25,884 nucleotides of DNA, from NCBI GenBank assembly GCA_937875545.1, contig CALLYE010000018.1, positions 1-25,884 of the forward strand, given 5' to 3'. The notes below the pieces were generated by a model that had not been told where the DNA came from, did not search any database, and was given only the letters and a program-made list of their open reading frames with translations. Positions 9,052-16,525 of the stretch are shown piece by piece. A program made the translations under genes and the position numbers. This DNA is from DTU078 sp002397345 (lineage in GTDB: Bacteria; Bacillota; Clostridia; Oscillospirales; CAG-272). The stretch's first letter is position 1, and each line of letters opens with the position of its first letter.

Positions 9052-9075
9052 GGGAGTTTTTTCAAAAATACTCCC
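9052..9075 (-). repeat. Hairpin in the cimA-ilvB spacer
   Basis: A 24-nt inverted repeat (GGGAGT...ACTCCC arms with an A/T-rich middle that also pairs) lies just after the cimA stop. On the transcribed strand it is followed by CCCCAAACCCCATT rather than a U-run, so it is a poor intrinsic terminator. It could be an RNA-processing or stability site, or one copy of a dispersed intergenic repeat. Confidence 0.5.
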
Positions 9076-9089
9076 AACGTATCTCCCGT

Positions 9090-10658
9090 TTACCCATGAG
9101 TTTTCAATAATTTATATTGGATCGCGTCGGTCAGCGCCTTGCTGCTCGCGGTTATAATATCGGTGTCAACGCCGACCGTCGTCCAATAATCGCGCCCGTC
9201 GGTTGATTCGATCATGACGCGCGTTGTCGCCGCTGTCGCCGCTTCCGAGTTGATAACACGCACTTTATAGTCATTAAGCCGCACGCCGCCGATTTCGGGG
9301 TAGAATATTTCGAGCGCCTTGCGCAGCGCGGTATCGATGGCGTTGACCGGGCCGTTACCCTCTGCCGCGGTTATTTCGTGTCTGCCGCCGACCGATATTT
9401 TAACCGTTGCGCACGCGGGTTTACACTGCGCGGCGGGGGTTTGCTCGTCGGTTACGCTGAGCATCTCCAGCTCAAAAAACTTCACTTCTTTGCCGAGGAT
9501 GCGCCGCACCGCAAGCTCAAACGACGATTCCGCGCCCTCGAACTGGTAGCCCTCACGCTCCATTTCTTTAAGCATGTCGACTATCAGCCGGGCTTCTTCA
9601 GATTCTTTATTAATATCCGGGCAGATCTGCCGCACTTTCTCGAGTATGGTGCTGCGCCCCGCGACCTCGGAGAGGAGCAGTCTGCGGCTGTTGCCCACCG
9701 AGGAGGGGGACACATGCTCGAAGGTGCGGCTCATTTTCATCACGCCGTCGATGTGCATACCGGCTTTGTGTGTGAAAGCGCAGCTTCCCACATAGGGCAT
9801 ATTGCTTTGCAAGTGGATGTTCGCGATCTCAGCGACTTCGCGCACCGCCGCGGTAAGTCCCGTCAGTTCGCCCTCCGGTATGCAGGAATAATTCTTTTTC
9901 AGCTGCAGATTTGCCATCACCGTCGAAAGGTTCGCATTGCCGCAGCGTTCACCGAAGCCCGGCAGCGTTCCCTGCACGTGTGTCGCGCCCGCTTCCACCG
10001 CCATGACGCTGTTCGCCACCGCCATACCGCCGTCGTCATGCGTATGAATGCCCACCTGCACATCGAAACGACTGCATACAAGACCGGTTATTTTATATAT
10101 TTCATCGGGGAACGAGCCGCCGTTGGTATCGCACAGGCAAATACAGTCCGCGCCGCTCTCGCACGCTGTTTTAAGCGTTTCAAGCGCGTAATCGGGATTT
10201 TCACTGTAACCATCAAAGAAATGTTCGGCGTCATAAATTACTTCGCGCCCGTGTGACTTCAAATACGTTATTGTATCGCGGATCATGTTAAGATTTTCAA
10301 CCAGCTCGGTGTTAAGTATCGCTCTGACATGCACATCCCACGACTTGCCGAAGATCGTGACCGCGGGCGTTCCGGCGGCGAGCAGCGCGCAGAGGTTGGG
10401 ATCGTCCTCCGGCTTGGTATGCTTGCGGCGCGTACTGCCGAACGCCGTCAGTTTGGCGCTGCGCGGCGGATTCTTTGCCATCAGCTCAAAAAACTGCAGG
10501 TCTTTAGGGTTCGAGCCGGGGTTGCCCGCTTCTATATAACCGACCTCGAGCTTATCGAGTATCGCCGCGATTTTTAATTTATCCTGTACCGAGAATGAAA
10601 TGCCCATTGCCTGCGCACCGTCGCGCAGTGTCGAGTCGAGCGTGAATATTTTTTTCAT
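9090..10658 (-). CDS. cimA: (R)-citramalate synthase
   Basis: Condenses acetyl-CoA with pyruvate to citramalate, which LeuCD and LeuB convert to 2-oxobutyrate, giving a threonine-independent start to isoleucine. The 522 residues match CimA length. The barrel begins MKKIFTLDSTLRDGAQAMGISFS and contains the CimA-type segments EAGNPGSNPKDLQFFE, AFGSTRRK and GKSWDVHV, plus the metal motif HTHDDGGMAVANS. The C-terminal part (from about residue 380) is a LeuA-like allosteric domain with EGNGPVNAIDTALRKAL. Starting with DSTLRDGAQ rather than DTTLRDGEQSPG, and with leuA present separately, isopropylmalate synthase is excluded. An AGAGG site precedes the ATG. It is the first gene of the operon, directly behind the T-box leader. 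Confidence 0.93.
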   Translation of the reverse strand: MKKIFTLDSTLRDGAQAMGISFSVQDKLKIAAILDKLEVGYIEAGNPGSNPKDLQFFELMAKNPPRSAKLTAFGSTRRKHTKPEDDPNLCALLAAGTPAVTIFGKSWDVHVRAILNTELVENLNMIRDTITYLKSHGREVIYDAEHFFDGYSENPDYALETLKTACESGADCICLCDTNGGSFPDEIYKITGLVCSRFDVQVGIHTHDDGGMAVANSVMAVEAGATHVQGTLPGFGERCGNANLSTVMANLQLKKNYSCIPEGELTGLTAAVREVAEIANIHLQSNMPYVGSCAFTHKAGMHIDGVMKMSRTFEHVSPSSVGNSRRLLLSEVAGRSTILEKVRQICPDINKESEEARLIVDMLKEMEREGYQFEGAESSFELAVRRILGKEVKFFELEMLSVTDEQTPAAQCKPACATVKISVGGRHEITAAEGNGPVNAIDTALRKALEIFYPEIGGVRLNDYKVRVINSEAATAATTRVMIESTDGRDYWTTVGVDTDIITASSKALTDAIQYKLLKTHG

Positions 10659-10743
10659 ATGTTATAAACCTCTTTATATCGGATTATTACACAGGCGGCG
10701 CCGCCCCTGCGATATAATACTAAAATTCAATGTAGGGATAAAA

Positions 10744-11062
10744 CAAAAAATCCCCAGTCTCCGGCGTTATATAAATAACACCATGAGACGGGGATTTTAA
10801 AATCCTCGCGGTACCACTCATTTTGATTTTACGGTCTTTATAAATGTTATTTTGTTAACATTTTATAAAAAGATAGCAAAATCCTCTCGTCGGGTTCTAT
10901 CAAACCCCAGGCGCGTAACGGTGCCTGCCGGAATACACTTACTGCACTTCAGTGTCTCTGCTCAAGAGTGATCCGTTTTCGACGCCGCCTCCGGTTCGCA
11001 CCAACCACCGGTTCTCTGTACGCGGGAATATCAAAAACAGTTCTCCATCGTCGCATTTTTTA
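10744..11062 (-). promoter_or_regulatory. T-box leader (isoleucine-type) of the branched-chain operon
   Basis: A tRNA-sensing riboswitch read on the minus strand. The Stem I apical region with AGAGA-like box is at 11018-10991 (CAGAGAACCGGTGG, TTGGTGCGAACCGG). A specifier region follows, where ATC (10972-10970) is followed by A and then CTCTTGAGC, the usual context of Ile specifiers. The T-box itself, TGGTACCGCG, is at 10816-10807, preceded by AATGAG and followed by antiterminator and terminator alternatives. Uncharged tRNA-Ile should pair with the specifier and T-box and let transcription enter cimA. ATC (Ile) fits the cimA context. Other registers in the loop (GGA, AAC) cannot be ruled out without folding. 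Nothing else coding is seen in 10659-11152. Confidence 0.93.
10745..10798 (-). terminator. T-box-controlled intrinsic terminator
   Basis: On the minus strand AATCCCCGTCTC (10796-10785) can pair with GAGAC(T)GGGGATT further on, followed by TTTTTTGTTTTA. The 5' arm overlaps the antiterminator that begins at the T-box (GAGGATTTTAAAATCC), so the two folds are mutually exclusive. Confidence 0.85.
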
Positions 11063-11102
11063 ATTGAGTTGAAAATATTCAACTGTAAAATTGTATTAAG
11101 TG

Positions 11103-11108
11103 ATTATA
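11103..11108 (-). promoter_or_regulatory. Candidate extended -10 of the T-box operon
   Basis: TGATATAAT on the minus strand (TATAAT at 11108-11103) lies about 40 nt before Stem I, a reasonable place for the leader promoter. No good -35 box is seen at 16-18 bp. A small inverted repeat, GGAGT-N6-ACTCC, covers the spacer (about 11112-11127). The extended TGn motif partly makes up for the missing -35. Confidence 0.4.
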
Positions 11109-11152
11109 TCAGGAGTATATGAACTCCAGATGTATTGTGTGATAATGTTTTG

Positions 11153-12364
11153 TTAACTGTTTGTCTTTTTCGGTATCTTTAAAAACATCACAAGCACCAG
11201 CGTAATCGCGCAAGTACCGGCGGCGAGTATAAACGAGTATGTATATGATCCCGTTTTGGCGAGTATATTCGATATATTTTGGAATACCAGCGCCGATACG
11301 CCGAACGCGATCATTATGCAGCCATAATTCAACCCCATGTGCTTAGTGCCGAACAGGTCGGCGGCTGTTGCCGCGTATACGCTTGCCGAACCGCCGAAGC
11401 TGAACGCAATCAGCGCGATGCAGATTAAAAACAGTATGCCTTCCGCTAATATCATACCCAGCGCGGAAACGAGGGTGATCACTGTGATGGTTAATATTGC
11501 CGCCTTGCGTCCCGCAAAATCGGAAAACCACGATGTAACCAGTCGTCCGACCGCGCTTGCCACGCCCGTGAGCATGACGCCGAACATCGCGAGATTCTCG
11601 GTGAGCCCGCGCTCGACACCCAGCGAAATAAACATCGGATTGAGAATGAAATAAGCGGGCAGCAGGAAGAACATTGAGAAAGCAAGCAGATAAAAATTGC
11701 CTGTTTTAAGCATTTCGGAGGTTGTATATTGCTTCTGCACGGAGCCTTTTTGCGCCGGGCTGTTCTGTGTGTTTTTAACCTCGGGGTTGATTAGAAACAG
11801 CGAGCAAACAAAGCAGATGACGAAAAACAATATACCATAGAATATAAAAGTGGCCGGTACGCCCCAATCGGTAAGCAGCATTTTGGTCGGCTTTGTGAAC
11901 AACACGAGTGAAAATCCGAACGCGCTGACCATCATACCCGTTGCGAAGCCGCGTTTATCGGGGAACCATTTCTGTATCACCGAAACCGTTGTGGTATAGA
12001 CACATCCCACACCGACGCCGCCTATCACGCCGTAAAAGACATAAATCAGCCATGGCGACGATTGGGGAACCAGCGCGGAGAGCAGCATCCCAAGCCCCAG
12101 CAGCACACTGCCCGCCAGCGCAACCGGGCGAGGTGAAAATTTATCCTGGAGCAATCCGCCGACGACGATACCCAGCACGAACGCCGAAAGCATCACAGAC
12201 GAGGTCAGCGCCGCCTTCGCGGGATCCCACGAAAGATAAGCCGCGACGGGACCTTTGAACACGCTCCACATGTAAATTATACCCGCGCAGAGCTGCATTA
12301 TCATGCCAATAGCGAGGATAAGATACCTGTTTTTAACATTAATTTGTTTACCGATAGAAAGCAC
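11153..12364 (-). CDS. MFS transporter, OFA (oxalate/formate antiporter-like) family
   Basis: An integral membrane transporter with about 12 hydrophobic segments and no signal peptide. The first segment reads RYLILAIGMIMQLCAGIIYMWSVFKGP, typical of the OFA family, followed by a family-A2-like loop GGLLQDKFSPRPVALAGS and, between helices 4 and 5, QKWFPDKRGFATGMMVSAFG. A second-half copy of the loop is SWFSDFAGRKAAI. I start it at the GTG at 12364-12362 (403 residues) because AAGGAG lies 9 nt upstream; the ATG at 12406 would be upstream of the predicted transcription start. OFA members exchange small carboxylates such as oxalate and formate, or are annotated for pyruvate or lactate. The substrate here cannot be read from sequence. 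It has its own promoter and stands alone before the branched-chain operon. Confidence 0.85.
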   Translation of the reverse strand: MLSIGKQINVKNRYLILAIGMIMQLCAGIIYMWSVFKGPVAAYLSWDPAKAALTSSVMLSAFVLGIVVGGLLQDKFSPRPVALAGSVLLGLGMLLSALVPQSSPWLIYVFYGVIGGVGVGCVYTTTVSVIQKWFPDKRGFATGMMVSAFGFSLVLFTKPTKMLLTDWGVPATFIFYGILFFVICFVCSLFLINPEVKNTQNSPAQKGSVQKQYTTSEMLKTGNFYLLAFSMFFLLPAYFILNPMFISLGVERGLTENLAMFGVMLTGVASAVGRLVTSWFSDFAGRKAAILTITVITLVSALGMILAEGILFLICIALIAFSFGGSASVYAATAADLFGTKHMGLNYGCIMIAFGVSALVFQNISNILAKTGSYTYSFILAAGTCAITLVLVMFLKIPKKTNS

Positions 12365-12394
12365 TTCTGATTTCTCCTTGAATTTATTTAAATA

Positions 12395-12423
12395 ATTATA
12401 ATACAAACTTCATATTTTTGCAA
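12395..12423 (-). promoter_or_regulatory. Promoter of the OFA transporter
   Basis: Minus strand TTGCAA (12423-12418), 17-bp spacer, TATAAT (12400-12395). It sits between the upstream terminator and the GTG start, about 30 nt before the start codon, and supports the shorter reading frame chosen for the transporter. Confidence 0.6.
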
Positions 12424-12461
12424 TAAGGAAATTAAAATATTTCATTTTTTGTGAAAAATAT

Positions 12462-12498
12462 AGCAAAACGGAGGCGCGCTTCGCGTCTCCGTTTTGCT
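12462..12498 (-). terminator. Strong intrinsic terminator after the TM1266-like gene
   Basis: A 17-bp stem (AGCAAAACGGAG... arms, one G-T wobble or mismatch) with a 3-nt loop. On the minus strand the 3' arm runs into CCGTTTTGCTATATTTTT. It lies 12 nt past the stop of the gene ending at 12510 and separates it from the transporter promoter. Confidence 0.85.
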
Positions 12499-12509
12499 GA
12501 CTAATATTT

Positions 12510-12764
12510 TCAGTTTAAATCGATGAGTTTCGCGGTGATGCCTTCGAGCCGGTTAAGGTCGTGGGTCAGCCGCTCGACTTCTTCTTTCTCGCCGCAGGGC
12601 TGGAGAATTATCAACCCGTCGTTGGTGCAGGAATTTTCGCTGGTCTCGTGCAGACCCAGCCGCGCCTTGATGCTGCAGCCGTTTTTAGTGAGCGTCTCCT
12701 GGAACTTTACCGCGTTACCGACGCGGTTGTCCATGCGGATGCCGATTACATAATAGCAGGACAT
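12510..12764 (-). CDS. Small ACT-fold protein, TM1266-like
   Basis: An 84-residue cytosolic protein with the pattern of the TM1266 / CopG-like ferredoxin-fold family: YVIGIRMDNRVGNAVKFQETLTKNG at the N-terminus (strand-helix), a central IKARLGLHE segment, GLIILQPCG, then a final helix and strand KEEVERLTHDLNRLEGITAKLIDLN. Relatives are often called iron-only hydrogenase system putative regulator, but no hydrogenase gene is near here, so the role is open. Start ATG at 12764 with GGAGG 8 nt upstream, normal for the family (about 80 residues). Two cysteines (Cys3 and Cys30 in KNGCS) plus NSC and PCG give four in all, more than I would expect. It may be transcribed alone, or with the CofE-like gene 158 nt upstream. 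Confidence 0.6.
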   Translation of the reverse strand: MSCYYVIGIRMDNRVGNAVKFQETLTKNGCSIKARLGLHETSENSCTNDGLIILQPCGEKEEVERLTHDLNRLEGITAKLIDLN

Positions 12765-12922
12765 TTGTGTACCTCCGATTTATTATATTTTAGCGTTGGA
12801 AACTGAAATGAAAAGATGATATATACCGCGAGTGCCATGCAGTACTGACAATTTCGCGTATATCAATGTATGTCATTTAGGATTCACCAAAAATGCAGCG
12901 GTAATTCGCGTTTCCGCGTTTA

Positions 12923-14116
12923 TCAGTCGGCGTAATTATCGAAATAGCCCTGCACCAGTACGATTGGCGTACCCTTGTCGCCCGAGCCGCTGGTGAGATC
13001 GCACAGCGAGCCGACAAGGTCGGTTAAACGGCGGGGTGTTGTACCCTGCGATGCCATATCGCCCACCAGATTTTGATTTTTCGCTTTAATACGTTTTTCA
13101 ACCGCGCTCCGGAGCGCTTCGCCCGACAATTCGGCAAAATCGTTGTCCGCCAGATATTTCAGTTTTATCTCGTTAGGCGTACCGTCAAGACCCGCTGTGT
13201 TTGCAACCGATACGCAGGGGTCGGCAAGCTCCCATATCTTCCCTACCGGATCCTTGAACGCGCCGTCGCCGTAAATCATGACCTCGATTTGTTTTCCCGT
13301 CGCGTCATGCAGCTTGCGCTGTATCTCGTCCACCAGCGGTTTACAGTCGCGCGGAAAGAGCTTGATTTTATCGTCCCCCGCCTTGTTCGAGCCTAACAGA
13401 CCGTATGATTCGTTATATCCGCCGCCATTTACGGGCGCGTTAAGTAAATCCTCCAAACCGAGCGCCAGCTCCGCGCCCGACGCCATGAGTATCCGCTTTG
13501 TGCGCGCGCGGGTATGGATGTCGCAATACAGCACCGTTTTGGTATAATCCAGTATCACGCGCGGATTGTTGGCAAAGATAATCTCGCACTCCGCGCCCTC
13601 CGCTGTTACGATTTTCTCATATTCGCTCACATAATCGACGCCGGTGAAGGGGTGGAGATTCTCGCCGAACAGCGCGCGATATTTTTCGAGCGTCAGCACA
13701 TCGCTGTAGGGATTCACGCCCGCCGCGTCGAGCTTGTCCAGCGAAACAAGCTCATTGCCCACCTCGTCGCTAGGATAGCTGAGCATCAGCACAACCTTTT
13801 TCAGCCCGCGCGCGATGCCCTTAAGACAGACAGAGAAGCGATTGCGCGATAATATGGGAAAAATCACGCCGACCGTGCCTCCGCCGAGTTTCTTTTTTAC
13901 GTCGGCGGCGATGTCGTCAATTGTTGCGTAGTTGCCCTGCGCGCGCGCGGCGACCGATTCTGTCACCGACACCACGTCACGGTCGCGCAGGTTAAAGTTG
14001 CCCTGCGCCGACGCGGCTAAAACGCTGTCCGCGACGATCTGCGCCAGATCGTCGCCCTGACGGATGATGGGGCAGCGTATGCCCCGGACAATTGTTCCGA
14101 CTGTATTATTGTTCAT
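12923..14116 (-). CDS. CofE-like protein (F420-0:gamma-glutamyl ligase superfamily)
   Basis: A 397-residue protein whose first half matches the F420_ligase/CofE domain: GTIVRGIRCPIIRQGDDLAQIVADSV, then DRDVVSVTESVAARAQGNYATIDDIAADVKKK, and VGVIFPILSRNRFSVCLKGIARGLKKVVLML. Archaeal CofE is about 250 residues and adds glutamate to coenzyme F420. This longer form is found in many Bacillota that are not known to make F420, so the acceptor is unknown; I infer an amide ligase on some other small molecule. The ATG at 14116 has GGAG 7 nt upstream and overlaps the end of the nucleotidyltransferase gene by 11 bp, so the two are probably co-transcribed. The motif VMIYGDGAFKDPVGKIWELADP in the second half looks conserved but I cannot assign it. 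Confidence 0.75.
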   Translation of the reverse strand: MNNNTVGTIVRGIRCPIIRQGDDLAQIVADSVLAASAQGNFNLRDRDVVSVTESVAARAQGNYATIDDIAADVKKKLGGGTVGVIFPILSRNRFSVCLKGIARGLKKVVLMLSYPSDEVGNELVSLDKLDAAGVNPYSDVLTLEKYRALFGENLHPFTGVDYVSEYEKIVTAEGAECEIIFANNPRVILDYTKTVLYCDIHTRARTKRILMASGAELALGLEDLLNAPVNGGGYNESYGLLGSNKAGDDKIKLFPRDCKPLVDEIQRKLHDATGKQIEVMIYGDGAFKDPVGKIWELADPCVSVANTAGLDGTPNEIKLKYLADNDFAELSGEALRSAVEKRIKAKNQNLVGDMASQGTTPRRLTDLVGSLCDLTSGSGDKGTPIVLVQGYFDNYAD

Positions 14117-14888
14117 GGTTATCTCCGTTTTTCAAATACCGTATTGATAATAAAAACAGTTTATTCAGCCTGTCCCAATTATTTTTATTATCGGAGGGTA
14201 GATTGTTAATAACTTCTTTCAACTGTAAAATTTTTTTATCAATATAAGCGTTAAGTATGTCTATACGCTTTCCTTCGCCGAATTCAGTAGTATTGGCTTT
14301 CATTTCAAGCAGATCATTTATTATCGGCTGCATGTCCGGTTCAAGCTCCGACGCGACAAGTTCAGAAAACAACATAGACGGTGGGCATTTTTTATCAAGA
14401 ATCCATTTGCAAGCGAGTAGCGGACGCACAACATAAAAGTATTTTTTCAGCTTGACGGTTTCACCCTTTAAATATTTTCTGTAATTACCCGTCGTAGTGC
14501 TTAAATAATGGTACAGCCCGGCTTTCATGAGAAAATAATTGTTTATCTCATGGCTTATAGCTTTCCATTCATCCGTTGTTTTATATATTATCGGCGATTT
14601 GTTCCACTCAAATAACGTGGGATTGGATTTATACAGCAATCTCAGTGCTTTCCTTAAATCCCACCCGTTAATATCGAGTATATCGTCCTGCCGCCATTCT
14701 ATAACATCGCGGAATTCATCGAGCTTCAGATAATCACTTACATCACGCACATAAATAAATCGCACGTCATAATCGCTGTCAGGAGATGCAAATCCCCACG
14801 CGCGGCTACCCGATTCAACGGCATGTAAAATGCGGACATTTTCGGTTGCCTCGATTTCTTTAAGTTGTGATGTGATTATCTGATGCAC
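14106..14888 (-). CDS. Predicted nucleotidyltransferase, RlaP/YcgL-like (COG3541)
   Basis: A 260-residue protein with the DNA-polymerase-beta-type nucleotidyltransferase signature near its start: HAVESGSRAWGFASPDSDYDVRFIYV (about residues 23-48), i.e. a GS motif and the metal-binding DxD. WDLRKALRLLYKSNPTLFEW follows, typical of the RlaP / predicted nucleotidyltransferase family. Members occur in some RNA-repair gene clusters, but no RNA ligase or other partner is visible here, so substrate and role are unknown. Start is GTG at 14888-14886, with a GTGGAG site about 11 nt upstream. It is clearly more AT-rich and uses more A/T-ending codons than the purine genes before it, which suggests a different history. 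It sits between guaA and the CofE-like gene, overlapping the latter by 11 bp. Confidence 0.78.
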   Translation of the reverse strand: MHQIITSQLKEIEATENVRILHAVESGSRAWGFASPDSDYDVRFIYVRDVSDYLKLDEFRDVIEWRQDDILDINGWDLRKALRLLYKSNPTLFEWNKSPIIYKTTDEWKAISHEINNYFLMKAGLYHYLSTTTGNYRKYLKGETVKLKKYFYVVRPLLACKWILDKKCPPSMLFSELVASELEPDMQPIINDLLEMKANTTEFGEGKRIDILNAYIDKKILQLKEVINNLPSDNKNNWDRLNKLFLLSIRYLKNGDNHEQ

Positions 14889-14972
14889 TTATAAATATAC
14901 TCCACTTATTAATTAATAATGTTTTATAATAATTATCTGCGAAGCGGTTTTCTTATAAGCAGGCAAATGGTT

Positions 14973-16505
14973 TTATTCCCACTCGATCGTTGCGGGCGGC
15001 TTGCCTGTTATGTCAAACACCACGCGGCTGACGCCCTGCACCTCGTTCACAATACGCGACGCGGTGCGCGAAAGCGCGCCGTGCGGGATGCGCGTATAAA
15101 CGCCCGTCATAAAATCGGTCGTCGTCACGGCACGCAGTGCGAGCACATATTCATACGTCCGCTCGTCGCCCATCACGCCGACAGTGCGTGTATTGGTGAG
15201 CACCGCGAAGTACTGATCGGGGCGGTTTTTCAGCTTCGAAAACTCGCTGCGACAGATATAGTCCGCTTCGCGCAGTATCGACAGCTTTTCTTCCGTAACC
15301 TCGCCGATGACGCGGATCGCAAGCCCCGGTCCGGGGAAGGGCTGACGCTCGACAAGCACGGCGGGCAGATCCAGTCTGCGGCCCAGCTCGCGCACCTCGT
15401 CCTTGAAAAGCCCCTTCAGCGGTTCGACAATACCCTCGAACCCGATATCTTTAGGCAGACCGCCGACGTTGTGGTGGCTCTTGATCGTCGCCGCCTTGCC
15501 GCCGCCCGACTCGATGATGTCGGGGTAGATAGTGCCTTGGGCAAGGAACTGCATTTCGCCCAGCCGCTTCGACTCGTCGTTGAATACCGCGACGAACTCC
15601 GCGCCGATAATCTTGCGCTTCTGCTCCGGTTCGGTGACGCCTTTAAGTTTGCTTAAAAACCGCTCGCCGGCGTTGACGCGGACGAAGTGCAGATCGCGTC
15701 CGGCAAACGCCGCCTCGACCTCGTCGCCCTCGTTCTTGCGCATACAGCCGTGGTCTACGAAGATGCACGTGAGCTGACCCGGCACCGCGCGCGACAATAA
15801 CGCCGCGCAGACAGACGAATCCACTCCGCCCGACAGAGCGAGCAATACGCGCTTATCGCCTACCTGCGCGCGAATGTCGGCTATCGACTGCTCGATATAG
15901 TCGTCGATGCCGTAGTCGCCCGCGGCTCCGCAGACGCCGAACAGGAAGTTATGCAATATATCAAGCCCGATGTCGGTGTTTTTTACCTCGGGATGAAATT
16001 GCAGCCCGTAAAGCTTGCGCTCGGCATCGCCGCACGCCGCGATGGGGCAGGATTTGGTTTTACCGTATACGGCGAAGCCCTCGGGCAGCTTTTCAACGCG
16101 GTCGTGATGGCTCATCAGCACCATCGGATGTTGATCCACCCCCGCGAACAGCGCGCAGCCGCTGTCAAGCTCAGCTTTGACACGCCCGTATTCGCTTGTC
16201 CCGCTGCTTGTGACCGCTCCGCCCAACAGATGGCACATAAGCTGCATACCGTAGCAGATACCGAGCACCGGGACGCCCAGCGTGAAAATCGCAGGGTCGG
16301 CTGTCACAGCGTCTTCTCCGTGGACGCTGTTCGGTCCGCCGGTCAGGATAATCGCGATAGGCGACAGCGCTTTTATCTCGGTTATCGGCGCGTTGCCCGG
16401 TTTTATAACCGAGTAGACATTTAAACGGCGCACACTCTGCGCGATCAGCTCTTTATACTGCCCGCCGAAATCGAGCACGACGACGGTCTGATTGTGTTTT
16501 GACAT
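14973..16505 (-). CDS. guaA: GMP synthase (glutamine-hydrolysing)
   Basis: Converts XMP to GMP with ATP and glutamine in the cytosol. The 510 residues show the N-terminal class I glutamine amidotransferase with nucleophile Cys84 in GICYGMQLMCHLLGG and the partner His171/Glu173 in LQFHPEV. The ATP pyrophosphatase domain follows, with the PP-loop LALSGGVDSSVCAALL (about 223-238), then the C-terminal dimer domain ending in RIVNEVQGVSRVVFDITGKPPATIEWE. I choose the ATG at 16505 rather than the in-frame GTG at 16517, because AGGTGA lies 8 nt before that ATG and overlaps the GTG. It is 20 nt after purA and last of the purine genes. No IMP dehydrogenase gene is in the window. Confidence 0.97.
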   Translation of the reverse strand: MSKHNQTVVVLDFGGQYKELIAQSVRRLNVYSVIKPGNAPITEIKALSPIAIILTGGPNSVHGEDAVTADPAIFTLGVPVLGICYGMQLMCHLLGGAVTSSGTSEYGRVKAELDSGCALFAGVDQHPMVLMSHHDRVEKLPEGFAVYGKTKSCPIAACGDAERKLYGLQFHPEVKNTDIGLDILHNFLFGVCGAAGDYGIDDYIEQSIADIRAQVGDKRVLLALSGGVDSSVCAALLSRAVPGQLTCIFVDHGCMRKNEGDEVEAAFAGRDLHFVRVNAGERFLSKLKGVTEPEQKRKIIGAEFVAVFNDESKRLGEMQFLAQGTIYPDIIESGGGKAATIKSHHNVGGLPKDIGFEGIVEPLKGLFKDEVRELGRRLDLPAVLVERQPFPGPGLAIRVIGEVTEEKLSILREADYICRSEFSKLKNRPDQYFAVLTNTRTVGVMGDERTYEYVLALRAVTTTDFMTGVYTRIPHGALSRTASRIVNEVQGVSRVVFDITGKPPATIEWE

Positions 16506-16525
16506 GTTTTTAGTCACCTGTTATT

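Noticed and set aside
10694..10705. GGCGGCGCCGCC perfect palindrome between the T-box terminator and cimA
   Set aside because: As RNA it has no loop-sized centre, and it is too short and simple to call an operator.
12765..12922. Small RNA or gene in the 158-nt gap before the TM1266-like gene
   Set aside because: Only a weak CGCG-GAAA-CGCG hairpin near the CofE-like stop and a good ribosome binding site for the next gene are seen; no reading frame or known RNA motif.
14889..14972. Terminator after guaA
   Set aside because: The gap has short palindromic stretches (CTTATAAG, GCGAAGCGG) but no stem followed by a U-run, so I cannot claim one.
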